DNA of 64,000 nucleotides from Protopterus annectens (Eukaryota; Chordata; Ceratodontiformes; Protopteridae), in assembly GCF_019279795.1 (NCBI RefSeq), contig NC_056743.1, positions 928,476,694 to 928,540,693 of the forward strand. The letters are read 5' to 3'. Below, in pieces: positions 42,016 through 54,950 of this stretch. Every line of letters begins with the position of its first letter. Position 1 is the stretch's first letter. Under the pieces are notes generated by a model. That model saw nothing but the letters and a program-made list of their open reading frames with translations. It ran no database searches and was not told the DNA's origin. A program made the translations under genes and the position numbers.

Positions 42016-43100
42016 TTATGGAAGAACATTCCTAAGTATCACTGAGCCAAAGACAGCTCTCCCTCTGGAGACCAAATCCAACTCATAATGATTAATAAAG
42101 GTATGAGGCTTAGCCCAAGTAGCTGCTGCCCAGATGTCATCCATGGAAGCCCTGGAATGGAAGGCTACAGATGTTGCCATAGATCTAATGGAGTGAGCTT
42201 TAACTTTTGGCATAGGTTCATTATGGAGGGAATAGATGAAACATATGCAGTCCCTTAGCCATTTTGATAATGTAACCTTGGAAACAGCCTCTCCTATTCT
42301 GGGACTAGAAAAGGAGAGAAAAGCTGTACAGAGTTACAGATAGGGTTTGATCCTGTTTAGGTAAAATCTCAATTGTATGTGTACGTCTAAGGAGTGAAGG
42401 CAATACTCTCCTCTATTGGCAAAATTTGGAAAGAACACTGGTAGATCAATGGTCTGGTTAATGGAGAATTCAGAAACAACTTTGGGAAAACAGGATGGAT
42501 TCGTCCAAAGTGATAGTCTGTGTTTATGAAAGACCAGATAGGGCCTCTTAATACACAATGCCTGCAGCTCCGAGACTCTTCTGGCAGACGTACTGGCTAC
42601 CAGGAACAAGGATTTCCAAGACAAAAACTTTAGGTCACACTTCACAGCATGTTCAAATGGTTTTTGCGTCAAAGACTGAAGGACTACTGAGTGAGGTTCC
42701 ATAGTTCCACGGGCTGTCTGACAGGAGGCCTGATATGAGAGGTCCCCTTGAGGAAAGCCTTGCAAAGGCGTACAGAGATAAGGGGGTGCCATCTATACCA
42801 TTGTGGAAATAGCCACTAGATGTACTCGTATGGTAGAGTCAGAGGACTCCATTATCAAAAAACTTAGCCAAGTACTGAAGCACTGCAGTTACTGGAGCCG
42901 AATATGGGTCTAGCATGTTATCCTTGGACCAGGCGGAGAAACTTTTCCATTTATCCTGATATAGTCTTCTGGTGGATGGTTTGTGAGAGGCCAGAATGAT
43001 GTCCCGAACAGGCGAGGAGAAATTAGCTTGCATGGCAACTAGTGGAAGTGGAGAAACCAAGCTGTCAGCTTGAGACTGGACAGATTTGGGTGACTCAACC
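42016..43100 (-). pseudogene. Tyrosine recombinase of element J
   Basis: Core-binding part STRRLYQDKWKSFSAWSKD (42930-42980), TSARRVSELQAL (42560-42600), VHIQLRFYLNR (42350-42390), KAHSIRSMATSVAFHS (the HxxR box) and HTFINHYELD with Tyr (42080-42110). Frames break near 42830 and 42320. Confidence 0.83.
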
Positions 43101-44950
43101 CCTGGGAGTGAGTAATCAGATCTGGTAGAGGGTCCAGAATCCACTGCGGGTATACTAGGTGAGGCCGAAGGAAGGGGAACCAAACTTGTCAAGGCCAGAA
43201 CAGGGCTATGAGGATCACCTTGCATCTCAACTGAATAGTTTTCTTTAGAAATTGTGGGATCAGAGGGATGGGAGGATAAGCATAAAGTCCCGTGGGCCAA
43301 TCGTGGATCAGAGTTGTCCCTCGGTGACTCCCCCTCCGGGGAAAGTAGGACGAAATAGCTGTTGCACTTGCTCAATAGGGAGGCAAAAAGATAGCAGCAA
43401 GGCTGGCCCAGTGGCTGAAGATTTCTAACGCCACCTCAGAGTTGAGGGTCCACTCATGAGGATGCATCTGCTCAGTTTGTCTGCAATCCCTTTGGAGCTC
43501 CCCGGGATATGCATTGATATCAGAAAGCGGTTGGAAGCTATCGCCCACTGCCAAATTCTCATGGCTTCTCGACATAGGGGGTAGGACTTGGTTCTTCCTT
43601 GCTTGTTGATATACCAGACCACTGACATATTGTCTGAATGAACTGCAATTGTCCCAGAAGGGAAGAGACGAATAGAAGGCCTGCAATGCTAACAGCACAG
43701 CTCTCGGTTCCAGAACACTGATATGCAGGTGGGCCTCTGAGGTGAATCATGTGCCTTGGACAGTCTTCCCCTGGAAATGGTCCCCCCACCCGATCAGGGA
43801 AGCATCCATGGTCACAATGGCTGTGAGCTGAGGGGATTGAAATGGACAACTCCAAAGTTCTACATCTGGCCACATCCACCAAAGGAGGTCCTGTTTGCAG
43901 GAGTTGGTTATTCGAATCTGGTAACCAAAGGGGTGATAGTTTGGGAACCAATGACACAGAAGGAGCCATTGCAGAATCCACATATGTAGCTTTGCTAGAG
44001 GCACACTATTGGGATTGAAGCTGCCATAGAACCTAGGGCCTGAAGAACTTCCCTTGCTGAGACTCTTGTTTGAGAGAGTATCACCTGGAGTTGAAGCCTC
44101 AATCGATGGAGTCTGTGAACTGGAAGTGATGCCAGACAGGACTGAGTATTGAACACTGCTCCAATGAACTCTATTTGTTGTGTAGGGGTAAGGTTTGATT
44201 TCTCCCAATGTATCTTTATTCCCAACAATTTTGCCAGAGAGAGAGAGAGAGAGTATAATGCGGTGCTCTTACGAGAAGATGCTTAGTGGGGGTGGTAAGG
44301 AGTCAGACATCCAGATATGGAAACATCTGGAATCCTTTTAGTCTCAAGTGACCTGTTACCACTGCCATGCATTTCATGAGCACTCTGGGGGCTGTAGAGA
44401 GACCGAACAGCAGGGCACAGAATTGATGATGACTGGCCTCTAGCCAGAAATGAAGCAGACTCCTGGAGAGTTTGTCCATCATGATGTGGTAATATGCATC
44501 CCAGAGATCTATAGAGCACATCCCACTTGCCTTCTCTTAAAAAGGAGAGAATGGACTGAACCGTGACCATCTGGAATTTGGTTAGGGTGACAGAGTTGTT
44601 TAAGCTGCCGAGATCCAAATGGGTCTCCAGTCCCCTGTCTTTTTTAGCACCAAAAAGAATCTCAAGTAAAATCCGGATCCAAGCTGGTCTGGTGAGACTG
44701 GCTGGATGACTCTTTTTTTGAGACAGCTTTATAATCTCTGAAGCTGCTTCTTCCCTTTGACTGGGTGGAATGTCAGGAAGTTTTCTTGGAAAATTTGGCT
44801 GACAAGAAAGAGGAATGGTGTAACCTCTGGTGATGATACTCTGTACCCAACGATCGGTGGTGATAGATTGCCAGGCAGCTTGGTGCAGAGAGAAACTACC
44901 CCCGACTGCTTCCAGAGGTAAGCAATCAGGCTGCTCCTCAGGAGCACTGA
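42839..44950 (-). pseudogene. ORF2 of element J (RT, RNase H, methyltransferase)
   Basis: RT: CSIDLWDAYYHIMMD (44480-44521), GLSTAPRV, FPYLDV where the catalytic YLDD reads YLDV, a damaged active site. RNase H: TMDASLIGWGD (43790-43815), MSVVWYINKQGRT (43590-43628), IADKLSR (43475). Methyltransferase part degraded near 43200-43400 with MSKCNSYF and GESPRD. The linker (GGSFSLHQAAW, LPDIPPSQRE) is at 44730-44950. Confidence 0.82.
44232..44252. repeat. (GA)n microsatellite
   Basis: A short GA run inside J's RT region. Confidence 0.9.
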
Positions 44951-44959
44951 TAAGGCTGC

Positions 44960-47455
44960 CCAGAGAAAGGGTCCCTGAAGCCTTGGTTACGAGGACCCCC
45001 TCTGCCTCTATAGGGGCATATTCCGGAATTGTTACCTCCTCTGTCTCTGGGGGTATCATCACCACGTCCCACAGGAAAGGCCCCTGAGATTTCTTATGCC
45101 ACATTTTTCCACTTCTCTGATTCCTGGAAAAGGTATGTTGAGGGTTGGAAAACCGTAGGCCTACAGCAGATGGGGTCTTTCCATCTTGCTCGCACCTGGC
45201 TAGCGTGTCCTTCACTTTGGAGACAAAAAGGGACGAAGCTTCGATGGGAACATTTAGAAAGGAAGACTTGAAGGGATCTGCGAGGTCGCAAATGCACATC
45301 CAGGCATGACGCCTCATAATGCCGGAACCCGCTGCTCTAGCCGCCCCTTCGGTCGCATGTGACAACAACCTCATGGATGAGTTGGATATTGATTCCAGGG
45401 TTGCAAGCTGCAAGGCCACGTTGTCCCCAACTTCATCTGATCAATGTCCTGCGAGCATCCCTGAGTGCTCAGAGAGCAAGTCCTTCTGGAGCCTTGTAAA
45501 ATGTGACAAATAATTCAGGGACAATATAGCAAAGGTCCCTGATGCAAAAACACAATTCCCAAGTCTGTCTACTGCCCGGGACTCCCTGTTGGGTGGGTGC
45601 ACAGTGGGACTTTCCTCAGCCAAGTCCTTTTTCGTGGCCACCTCCACCACCATAGCATCAACTGGTAACCCTTTGGACACGTGTAGTTTCTCCTCCAGAG
45701 GAGAAAGAAATTTGTCTGGTCTCTAAGGGATCGCCTCAATGGAATCAGGATTCTTGCAAGCGCACTGCATGAGCTCGTTGGCAGGTAGGGTCACCCAAGA
45801 GGTAGAAGGCCGGGCGCATAAAACCTGCAGGAACATGGACTCAGACGAAGGGTTGGAGGGCTTCCAGTCACCTCTCTGCTTTAACATTTCCAGGATGTCT
45901 CCAAAGGAGACATCAGGAGGTGACCGTGGGGACCCTTCACCATCATCGTAATCTGTGTCTTCTGTTAAGGACTCTTCAGATGAGTCCATGTGCTTCCTCT
46001 TGCACATCTTCTTTCGAGGGGCCTCCTCAGTGGGAGTCTCTGAGGTGGACTCGGAAGAGTGGGTACCCTGAACAGAGGTGTCCTGCAGCTTCTCTGCCCG
46101 GTGTCCCGGGGGGTGTCTGAGACAACTGTAGCTCAGGGGATGTAAACTGGGGTTCTGACATCAAAGGAATGCTGCCAGAAGCAAGAGGCCTCTCCATCAT
46201 GTGGAAGGCAAGCCCACCGAAGAGGGATGACAGCCCGGAACTGAGAAGGACAACCTCGGGTCCGGGGTCACACCCTGGTCCGATGAACCCGCCCCCACAG
46301 ATGGAGCCTCAAGTAGGATCAGAGCGGATGTGTCTACTGGTGCCGAGGATGGAACCAAGGGGAGAGATGGCTCCGTACCCCGGGCCGATGCGGTCATCCC
46401 TCATTCCCTAGATTAAGGAAGGACCAGTTCAACGGGAACTGAAAACCAAAGGGACAAACTCAGAGCCGGAGTGAGATGCATCACAGGCGCAGAGGTGGAG
46501 GATTCCAAGAAGGATGTTGGAGCAGGAGGCTTCGGAACCGAGATGGTCTAAGGAAGAGTGTAAGATGGAGTCTGTGGATATGTCAACCCAAGTCCTGCAG
46601 GTGGATGGGTCTTAGAAAGTTTGGGGATCACCCTGGCTAACAACAGCTGGCCTACAAGATGCACCACGTTGTTTTCCGACAGGCTCATGGTGGATCTAGT
46701 GGATACTCTGGACGGGGAGTTAGGACATTCGATGAAGGGGCTATAAGCTTGACCCAGAAACGGATCTAAGGAAGGGGAATATCGGGTCCGTGGTGCAAGG
46801 TCTGGCAGCACCGAAGTCTCTAGTTTTGAAAATGGAAGTAAAGGGGTTAAATCCAGTGAGGTCTGTACAACGCTCGGTGCTGAAGTGGCACTCGGAGCAG
46901 AAATGGTTGGTTCCAAAATGGAAACTAATGGAGTAGTCGAAGGTGTGCCATGAGCCGAAGTGGCCACAGGTGCCAAAGTCGAAACAGGCATAGTAAGGTC
47001 TATGATCGGTGCCAGAGGCAGAACCAGTGCCGAAACTGGTGCTGGAAGCGAAGGTTTAGAGATAGTCGGAGCCGATGAAGACTGAGCAGTAGAGGCAGAT
47101 TTATGTTCCGAAGACAACTTTGGGACCTTTGATTTCCCAGGCTTGCTCTAATCACACAATGGTAAAGAAGGAACAGAGTGGGACCTCTTTTTGTCCTTAG
47201 TAGGAGGAGTTGAGACCTCCATCGCAGAAATGGCCTCTGAGAAGGGAGACTTGAGTAACCCTTTCAAAATGAGTTTATTTTTGCACTCATTAAGAGTGCA
47301 TTGACTGAAACCTCTGACAGATGTCACGCAGAGGCTGCACCGAAAGGTGGGGCACTCATAAGTAGTATACACAGTCATCATGAGAATCACTATTGGGTAA
47401 CTTGCCATGGCATGAAGTACAATGCTTAAAACCTGAAGTACCCTTCTTGTCAGAC
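44960..47455 (-). pseudogene. gag of element J
   Basis: The end has RCEQDGKTPSAVGLRF (45150-45190) and MRRHAWMCICDLADPFKSSF (45250-45320). The core has SKGLPVDAMVVEVATKKD and VDRLGNCVFASGTFAI (45530-45680), and MCKRKHMDSSEESLTEDTDYDD is at 45950-46007. A Ser/Pro/Thr-rich region spans 46197-47117. The N-terminal Cys/His module, degraded, is near 47330-47455 (KHCTSCHGK-like). Five or more breaks. Confidence 0.8.
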
Positions 47456-47860
47456 ATCTTGATAGAAAAGACACCACAGGCCAACTGTATAATCCAACTA
47501 GAATAAAGTCAACTCTGTTCAGAAACGACACAAATATAACAATACACTGATATGTAGAGAAAAAAAGGGAAACACCTTAATAAAAGCCAAAGCTAATAGG
47601 TTAAACAGGAGAGACAATACCAGCTATGGTATTGAAGAAATACCACAAGGGTAAGGGAGGAAAGGCTGTACCAACAATGGTACTAGAAAGTTTACCAAAA
47701 GTAACAACGGGTAGAGAGGAAAAAACAAGGTTTGACAGAAGAAAAGACAATGGAATTCCTAATCGCTTAATAAAATATGAAGATATCCAAAATTTTCACA
47801 AAATATCAAAAAAGTTTGACTTAGCTGAGAGCTCGGCTGAAACACGGCTTTACAACTAAG

Positions 47861-47887
47861 CGGCAAACAAGCTCGGAGGTAACAGAG
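47861..47887. repeat. Truncated right ITR of element J
   Basis: GCGGCAAACAAGCTCGGAGG matches the inverse of the inner left ITR near 41750-41775; the outer ~150 bases are missing. Confidence 0.65.
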
Positions 47888-48499
47888 TATTCTGTAAGGA
47901 ATTCTTAAAATCTGCCAACTCATTACAACCTCCTCCCCTAAAAAAGTTCACAGTTACCTTTTTCGTCCCCATCACATCTCCAACATATAAGTTTACCACA
48001 GGAAAAGTCTTTGAAGTATGTTTGGGGTATAAAAAGCCTACACCTTCTGGAGTTTGTTGCTTACTTCCGAGCCATACACATGTCCTTGCACTGTTTCCCT
48101 GTAAATTGTTTTTCTAGTTTCTCCCTAATCTTTTCTAACTCCCTCTAATTGAATCTTATAGTTATCACATTATATTTATATGCTGTACTAATTATCCCTT
48201 ACTAAGAAGAGCTTCTGTTCTAGATTCGACTAAAAACAATACCGGAGCAGGTTCTTTCACTTTGGACTCCTATATCCCTTCCTCCTTACCTACACTCTAT
48301 CAATCCCTAGTAGGGAAGGCAGAATCCAACCTGCAGTCCAAAGTTCTTCTTGCCCTCAAACCACTCTATTACATTTCCCTCTCTAGTTATTTGCTACCAG
48401 TATCTTGGTTCCTTTGCAAGTTTTTTCCAGTAAATTCCAGCCTCATCTAACCAGTTTTCTGCATTCTTATTTGCAGTCATCTCTTCTAGCAAAATCACC
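47888..48499. other. Unassigned sequence next to J
   Basis: Pyrimidine-rich on the plus strand; a small plus-strand ORF at 48262-48450 has no recognisable feature. It may be the 3' part of the antisense LINE that follows. Confidence 0.4.
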
Positions 48500-48960
48500 T
48501 TTCTCTATTCTCATGCTGGCTTAGTTCGTAGAATACTTTCTGCAGCTTAATGATAAAATAATTTGTATGGTTCTTATTACTCTCCTTAAGAACTTGCATC
48601 CAAAATTCCACTCTCTCCTTATTTCTTGAACTCCCCTCCCCTTAGTTTCTCCATCATCCCTTTCTATTTTGAATTATAAACTTCTGTTTGCGTTATACAT
48701 ACAAGCCTTAATTGTGTAGCTCCGAAACATCCCTTCAAATCATGTAATCCTAAACCACCTTGTTCTAGTAAGAGGACAAACGTATCCCATGTCACTCTAG
48801 GACTCTTTCTCTCCCTCCCTGATAAATTCCTTCAACTTTTCATTAATTACTGTCAACAGCTCCTCTGGTTGATAAAAATATGCCAGACCTGTAAATAAAA
48901 ATAAACAGAAGAAAAACATTTTCACAGCTTCTATGTTCCTATCAAACTGACTAAAAACAT
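48500..48960 (-). pseudogene. L1/Tx1-like LINE fragment (ORF2 after RT)
   Basis: The minus strand yields INEKLKEFIREGE, a broken WDTFVL-type stretch and GGLGLHDLKG (48740-48790). The last resembles the GGLGLPDLK motif of L1 and Tx1 ORF2. It is heavily degraded, so only the clade is suggested. Confidence 0.5.
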
Positions 48961-49099
48961 TTTCACAGCTATGTTTTTATCCATACACAAGAGCTTCCAG
49001 TTTCTCAGTTTTTGTATTAGCTTTTGTTTAGCCTCTTCCCACATATCAAATAAAAACAGATATGAAATACACATTTAAAAGCACATTTAGCCAATCACT

Positions 49100-49460
49100 T
49101 TAAAAGTTCAATTAAATTACAATTGCTTAGTAAAATCTTAAATGTTAACCCTTTAGTGGATGGTAAGTCTGTGATCACTAAGAAAACATGTTTTTATTTA
49201 ATGGCTCAGAATCTAAAGCATATAACAATGAGATATGTTTGTATCTAATATGATAGCTATCCATTTATGAGTACTAAGCCAACATTCACACATCTGCAGA
49301 CAAGTCCACCAACAATCCCACAGATCTGCATACCACACTGTACAGTAAAGACAGCTGTCATTTGTACCAGCTTTCATAAGGAAAAGCTTACATGGTGTAT
49401 AATATATACCATTAAGAATCCTATATTGAATTGAGACATTTCTTACTGGTTTATGAGACT
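49100..49460 (-). pseudogene. L1/Tx1-like LINE C-terminal fragment
   Basis: The minus strand gives a broken ILNGIYYTPCKLFLMKAG followed by DSCLYC and LWDCWW, resembling the C-terminal YLTP...C-x-x-C...H-x-x-W region of L1-type ORF2. Its place relative to the fragment at 48500-48960 is not collinear, so two copies or a rearrangement are needed. Confidence 0.45.
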
Positions 49461-49697
49461 TAATGGAATTATTTCAAAACAGCATGTAGACTTCTAATTT
49501 AAAATTATAGCTAACAGCAGCTTCCTGTGTATGTTTCCCTAGGAGACAACAGCACAGGGTCAATCGAGGCTGATATTTTATATGGTAATGTAATTTGTTT
49601 CTTTTCAACCAGAAATTATTTCTTAGTTTTAATGCATGCACTCTTATAAAAAAGGGTTAGTATTTTTCTATACAAAGTATTAACTCTAACACTATTC

Positions 49698-49775
49698 ATA
49701 AGTAAGTATTAAGCTAGCTGCCCTTGTGGGCCATTTTAAGCCTAGCCAATTTCCCTTTTTGTGCTCAAATTAATG
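49698..49775 (-). repeat. Detached CR1/L2-type LINE tail
   Basis: Reading the minus strand: TTGAGCACAAAAAGGGAAAT, GGCTAGGCTTAAAATGGCCC and GGGCAGCTAGCTTAATACTT. The same blocks close the LINE at 30890-30966 and the SINE at 11700-11760. Confidence 0.7.
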
Positions 49776-50379
49776 TATCCCATTTGGTTTGTTCCTCATA
49801 GTATTTTGTAGTCCGAGCAGGACATATTTCTATATCATCTATAAAATATTTACTAGTTAGAAAAAACTCCCTGATGCTATGCTGCTCCAAGGGAATAATA
49901 AAACACATTGACAAATTCATATTAACTGTTTAAGATTTAAAATACAGAGTCTATGGATTCACAACTATCTGCTTATTTAACTCCAAGTCGAACATATGTA
50001 TGTAGGATTTACTACAACACTGATGATCTTATAGACACTGTAACTATCAAACTGAATAGTCAGTTAATTTATAAAGTCACAAGCTGATATATATTTTGAT
50101 ACAGCTGGCAAGGCAAGACCATGTCTATCTACAGGTGGCATCTACAAGTGGCAAAAACATTTAATATAGCTCATAATCACATGCAGACTAGATTAAAATC
50201 ATATGGAATATGTGTAGAAATAACACTTTTTTAAAGTGGTTATAATAAGAGTATGGTTAGTGCAATGGTACATAGGTGGGGAAATAAAGAAACAGAATAC
50301 TACAGTGGTGACAGAGGGCTGTCTTATGAGCTCTATGTTGTATATATTCAACACATGCAATCCTAGAAAATGTTATACT
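49776..50379. other. AT-rich sequence without recognised gene
   Basis: No ORF, motif or repeat that I can assign. Confidence 0.5.
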
Positions 50380-50610
50380 GAACTTAAAACAAGGGCAATT
50401 TGTTTACAAGGATAAGATAATAATTCCTTTAATTGTGAGTTATGTGGATGATATTGTCTTGAATAGCAAACAATATAAAATTGTTGAAAGATCCATTGTT
50501 TAATTTGAGAAAGTATTTAGATCACTTAAGTGTAATGAAGAAAAAAGCATTTGCCAATATCCATTTTTCAAGAAAAGAAGTAACATTTTGAGAATAACAT
50601 TTGAGTAATA
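50380..50610 (+). pseudogene. Short RT fragment with YVDD box
   Basis: One frame gives KDKIIIPLIVSYVDDIVL and, after a stop, FEKVFRSLKCNEEKSICQ. The YVDD plus an NEEKS segment resembles LINE RT of L1/Tx1 type, but the fragment is too short to be certain. Confidence 0.45.
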
Positions 50611-50639
50611 TGACTAATAAAGGAATACACAGAGTGGTG

Positions 50640-51345
50640 AGATTGATAAACTAATATGCAAAATAGTAGAAAGTAAGATGGGAGATTAACAGTTTGGATT
50701 CAGATCAGGATGCAGCACAAATGACTCAATGTTTGCAATGAAACAAATAGTTAAGAAGAAGCTTGAGATGAGGACATTCCTAGACCTGGTGAAAGTATAT
50801 GACAATGTTTCAAGAAAGCTGATCTGGGTAGCCCTTCAGTGGACTGAGGTCCCAGAAACATTGGCAGAATTAGAGCAGGTGATATACAAGGACCCAATGA
50901 CTCAAGTATGAAAAGTGTTCAGATTCACACAGGGGCTCCCAGTGGGAGTGTGTGTGCATCAGGGTGCACCTCTGAGCCCACTGCTAATTGTACTGCTGAT
51001 GGACTAAAACAGCAAACTGGTTGGAGGCAACAGATCAACAAAGCTGCTGTATGCAGATGATGTGGCATTACAAGCAGACTCTGAGCAAGTACTTCAGGAA
51101 ATGATAGGGGAATGGAATGCAAAACTGAAGCTACATAAGATGAGACCGGGTGCAGATAAGGCAGTTGTAAAGTCATTACATTTGGAAATCAGAAGTTGTT
51201 CAAAATTGAGATAGAAGGGAAACAGTGGAACAGACTAACAGTTTCACGTACCTGGAAGAGTTGGTTGAGAGGAGGGGAACTCAAAATGAGGAGGTCAAAG
51301 CTAGAATCAGAAGGTCTGCAGCCAACTGGCACAGGGCCTTTGATC
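50640..51345 (+). pseudogene. RTE-like LINE RT fragment
   Basis: FGFRSGCSTNDSMFAMKQ, a FLDLVKVYDNVSRKLIW stretch, VHQGAPLSPLL, LLYADDVALQADSEQ and EWNAKLKLH appear in order across three frames. The order and the VHQG-x-LSPLL form fit RTE-type RT, more decayed than the copy at 16090-18765. Confidence 0.7.
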
Positions 51346-51599
51346 ACATATTATTTGTATATGACAGGTTTCATTTGAATTGATATGGATCAGATACACT
51401 TACTGGCATTATCTCTGATGTAGTACACAGTTTTCTAGGTCTTTTAAATAACACAGTAGATCTCACACTGGACTTCATAGATCTAATAACACATTAGCAT
51501 GGTAATTATAAAATGCCCAACCTTTGGGTTCTATGGGTGATTAATTAATCAGTTTGGCAGTTCTAGAGGAATAAAAAAATACTGTCATTACCGAATCAT

Positions 51600-54181
51600 G
51601 GAATTCATCATCTGATCTATGCATACCTCCCTACTTACGTTAAATATGACATTTGAGAAATATCACCAGAGGGTGTGAAGTAACTATCGATTTGAAATTC
51701 ACTTGATTCAAGCTTACCTGAAATAAATGACAAATAGAATATACAGCGGTTTGGGTTAAGAATTTTAAGAAAAATTATGACTTTTTTTCTGCTGCTGTGT
51801 TACAGATCACTCAGTATGAATGTTGACCAACATGGGGAATTTTTAACCGAACTAGACAGAATCTGAAATGTTAGAAGTGTTATTTCATTTGGAGATTTCA
51901 ATTATCCTGGTACTGACTAGGTCAACTGGAGTGCAAATAATTACACCAATGAATTTCTTAGTGGTCTTTCTTTTTATGGTATTTCTCAATTAAAACTGAA
52001 TGCATCTAGAGGTAATATATTAGACATTCTAGAAACTGATATTCCTGATACAATAAAAATATGGTTGTTAAAACTCCTCTTGGAATTTCAGATAATTTTT
52101 CATTAGTATATGATTTGCTTATTAACCCTAACTCTAAACCTAATGCGAAAATATAATCATGGTGCTACTGATTATGAAAATATAATCATGGTTTTACTGA
52201 TTATGACTACTTGAAAAACTGCATTATAAATTTTGAGTCTTATTATTCACACAATAATTGTTTTGGTTATTACAAGTTACAAATATTATTGAGAAATAAT
52301 GCTAAGTCTACAGCTTTGCAGAATTCATTTAAAGGTTAGAAAAGCTTCCCTTTTGGTTTAACTTAAGACTTCATTAAGTTATATATATGAAGAAAACTGC
52401 AGCATGAGCTGAAGTTTTTAATAAGTTCATAGGAAGCTACTACGCTAATGGCCTTATGGCCTTTACAAGCCTAGCCATGTAAAAAAAAAAAAAAACTATA
52501 CCCTAACTGACCATAATTAGAAGGTTGTTGTTAGCAGAGCGATTCTTATTATAGAATCCCTCTAACAAAAAAAAAGTTCATGTGATAATTTGGCTAATGA
52601 TATGAGTAATAAGAAAACATTTACAAGTATTTAAATTCCATGAGTAATACAGATCTTCCATTAAATTATATTGAATTTGAAAGGACAGTAATATCTAAAC
52701 TCTTAACTATTACTAATATTTGAATCAATATTTTAATAGTTGAGGCATACAACTAAAATGAATACTGAATCTCATTCTGCAATTATGATAGTGAATTTGA
52801 TGGATATTTTGGAATCCTCATTATTTACTTTATTTAATAAATGTTTAGTTTCAGGCATAGATCCCTCATCATGGAAATTATCAACTGTTACAACAATATA
52901 TAAGAAATTAAGTAAATCTGAAATGCAAAATTATTGGCCTGTTAGTCCAGCATCTAATTTGTATAAATAGTGTGAAAGATGTCTTATTCAATTTTTAAAT
53001 AGTGAACTGCATCTTAAAAACATGACAATTTATGATTAAGAGTAAATGTAATTTATCTGGAGTTAACTAAGGCTTTCAAATTACTGTCACATTTAGTGAT
53101 TCCTGAAATGTAATAAGATTATAGAATTAACTCCATTTAGTTATATGGCTTTCTAACTGGTTTTCTGGAAGAAAACAGATGATGTGTATTTCGGGTATCA
53201 CATCACACACTGCAGATTTTACTCTAGGGTTCCACATGGTTAGGTACCAGGTACATTATTTAATATTGTATTTAACACCATTCCTTTAGATTTTAGCTAG
53301 CCATTGTTGGATCTCAAAGTATGCAGATGATTGCAAGATTAAATTTGAATAGCAAATATGTTTCTGAAGTTATCAATTCCCATATTCTTAAAACCTGGAT
53401 GTGGGCTAATGTGGGATTTCAATATAATTAAAGTAAAAGTAATGTCATGTATTATTTTGGAAAATCAAGTTTTAGAGGACCAATAAAACTTTTTTTTTTT
53501 TTTATCTATTACAAGTTAATAACTATAAAGACAGAGATGTCCTCTAAAATCTGATTTGAAAAACCTGAAACATATTAGGAATACAGCTATGAAGAAACTT
53601 GGGTTTAATTTTTAGAAATATCACTGTGTGGCAAAAACTGTTTAATTTCCTTTTTTAAATCCTACATTCAATCTACATTACAATACAATATAGTGCTTTG
53701 TTTGTGACGTGCTTAATAGTACTGAGAACATACAAAAAATAATAAAAGAGTTTGCAATGTTAGGGAACTGAACTATATGAAAATAAGGTTGTTTTAAATT
53801 CATACTCCATCCATTTCAGATATAGTAGTAAATTATTGTTTGCATTTTATGTTTTTCTTTCATGATATGGAGTTACAGGTGATTTATAACACTGATGCAT
53901 ATTAATCAGATAAAATGCTTAGACACAAAAATTTAAGATTTTGCATTCTTTTTTCCAAATCTAATCTCAAGTATTCTTGCATCCCTATTAGGTCAAGGGT
54001 GTTATGGAATAAGCTTCTAGATTTTGCTATAAAAAATGTTAATTCTTTCAGGATGGAGTATGAGTTTTTGATCCAACAATTTTGGAAACAGTGTTCCTTG
54101 ATGGCCATTTGGCCTGAACACTTTACTAATGATGAATGTCAGTGGTACTCTATGACAGAAGAATCTCAAGCTGAAAAGTAA
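51600..54181 (+). pseudogene. CR1/Rex1-like LINE, heavily decayed
   Basis: Endonuclease: SFGDFNYPG near 51890 and a SRGNILDILE-like box near 52010. RT: FNKCLVSGIDPSSWKLSTVTTIYKK (52820-52910), SEMQNYWPVSPASNLYK, a degraded YADDCKI near 53320-53340, and a C-terminal RSRVLWNKLLDFAIKNVNSFR (53990-54050). A reversed LINE tail with poly-A (52405-52494) interrupts it. No product is possible. Confidence 0.65.
52405..52494 (+). repeat. Reversed LINE-tail trace with poly-A run
   Basis: TTCATAGGAAGCTACTACGC and GGCCTTTACAAGCCTAGCCAT read in inverse as the CR1/L2-type tail seen elsewhere. It is followed by about 14 A. Confidence 0.55.
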
Positions 54182-54950
54182 GGCATACAAAACAAATGGA
54201 TGATGTAGATGCCTGGGCAGTAAAGGCAGAGCAGTTGAGGAAACAGGAGGTGATGGGAGCTGAGGTGTCTGACATGGATGGTGGGATGAACACTACGGAC
54301 AGACAAAGAAATTAGGACATCAGAGTAGAATTGCAGAGAAACTCAAAAGAGAACAGAATACAATGGTTTCATGTGCAGAAAAGCAGAAGACAATATGGTG
54401 AAGGTGATTGGGGATAGACAGGAAAAAAAAAAACAAAAAGAAACAAGGGTGTGCAGCAAAGAGATTGGAGGATTGTGTGAGAGATGACCTGCGACAGTTC
54501 TGCATGACTCAAAAAAGGAGTGTGGCACCGAATTAAAAGAGATTGAAACAGTTGGCACAGCAAAAATAGGCAAAAGGGGGCTGTTAATGATAGCGATGAT
54601 TTTTAGAAATCTGAAGTTCTTAGAGGCCGTGAGAGCTTTTTTAAAGATATCTAAGCATCAGTGAAATAAAAATGTTTAAGTGAAATAAAAATGTTTAAGT
54701 TAAGCTTTAGAAAGAAGACTTACTGAATACAATAATTAGAGGTAAAATGAGCTATTTAGAATGTGCCTTTTTTTACCCTGTAATTCCAGAAAGAAAATTA
54801 CTACAGTTAATCTTTATTGTGATTTGGGGAGCTAGACAGAATTCTATAAAAAGAGAGAAATTCTACACAATAAGAGAGATAAAGGGTGCTTGAATTTGTT
54901 ACATCCAGTAATACATTTGGTTTCATTACATTTGCTTTGGATATTAAATG
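54182..54950. other. Unassigned sequence
   Basis: Purine-rich on the plus strand at 54200-54560; the minus-strand ORFs there are low-complexity shadows. A short direct duplication (GTGAAATAAAAATGTTTAAGT, 54661 and 54682) is visible. No gene. Confidence 0.5.

Larger units (their letters stand above)
41575..47887 (-). mobile_element. DIRS-type YR retrotransposon J, clipped at its upstream ITR
   Basis: The left end starts with an A run and AGAAGTTGCGTCTTACC; the ICR is at 41875-41985. All gene regions are present in DIRS order on the minus strand. On the right only the inner ITR (47861-47887) survives; the sequence then changes. Old copy with many frameshifts. Confidence 0.88.

Noticed and set aside
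48262-48450. 62-codon plus-strand ORF with hydrophobic residues
   Set aside because: Single short frame in decayed LINE sequence; no signal or homology seen.
54320-54573. Three overlapping minus-strand small ORFs rich in Ser, Phe and Cys
   Set aside because: They are three frames of the same pyrimidine-rich stretch and have no recognisable domain.
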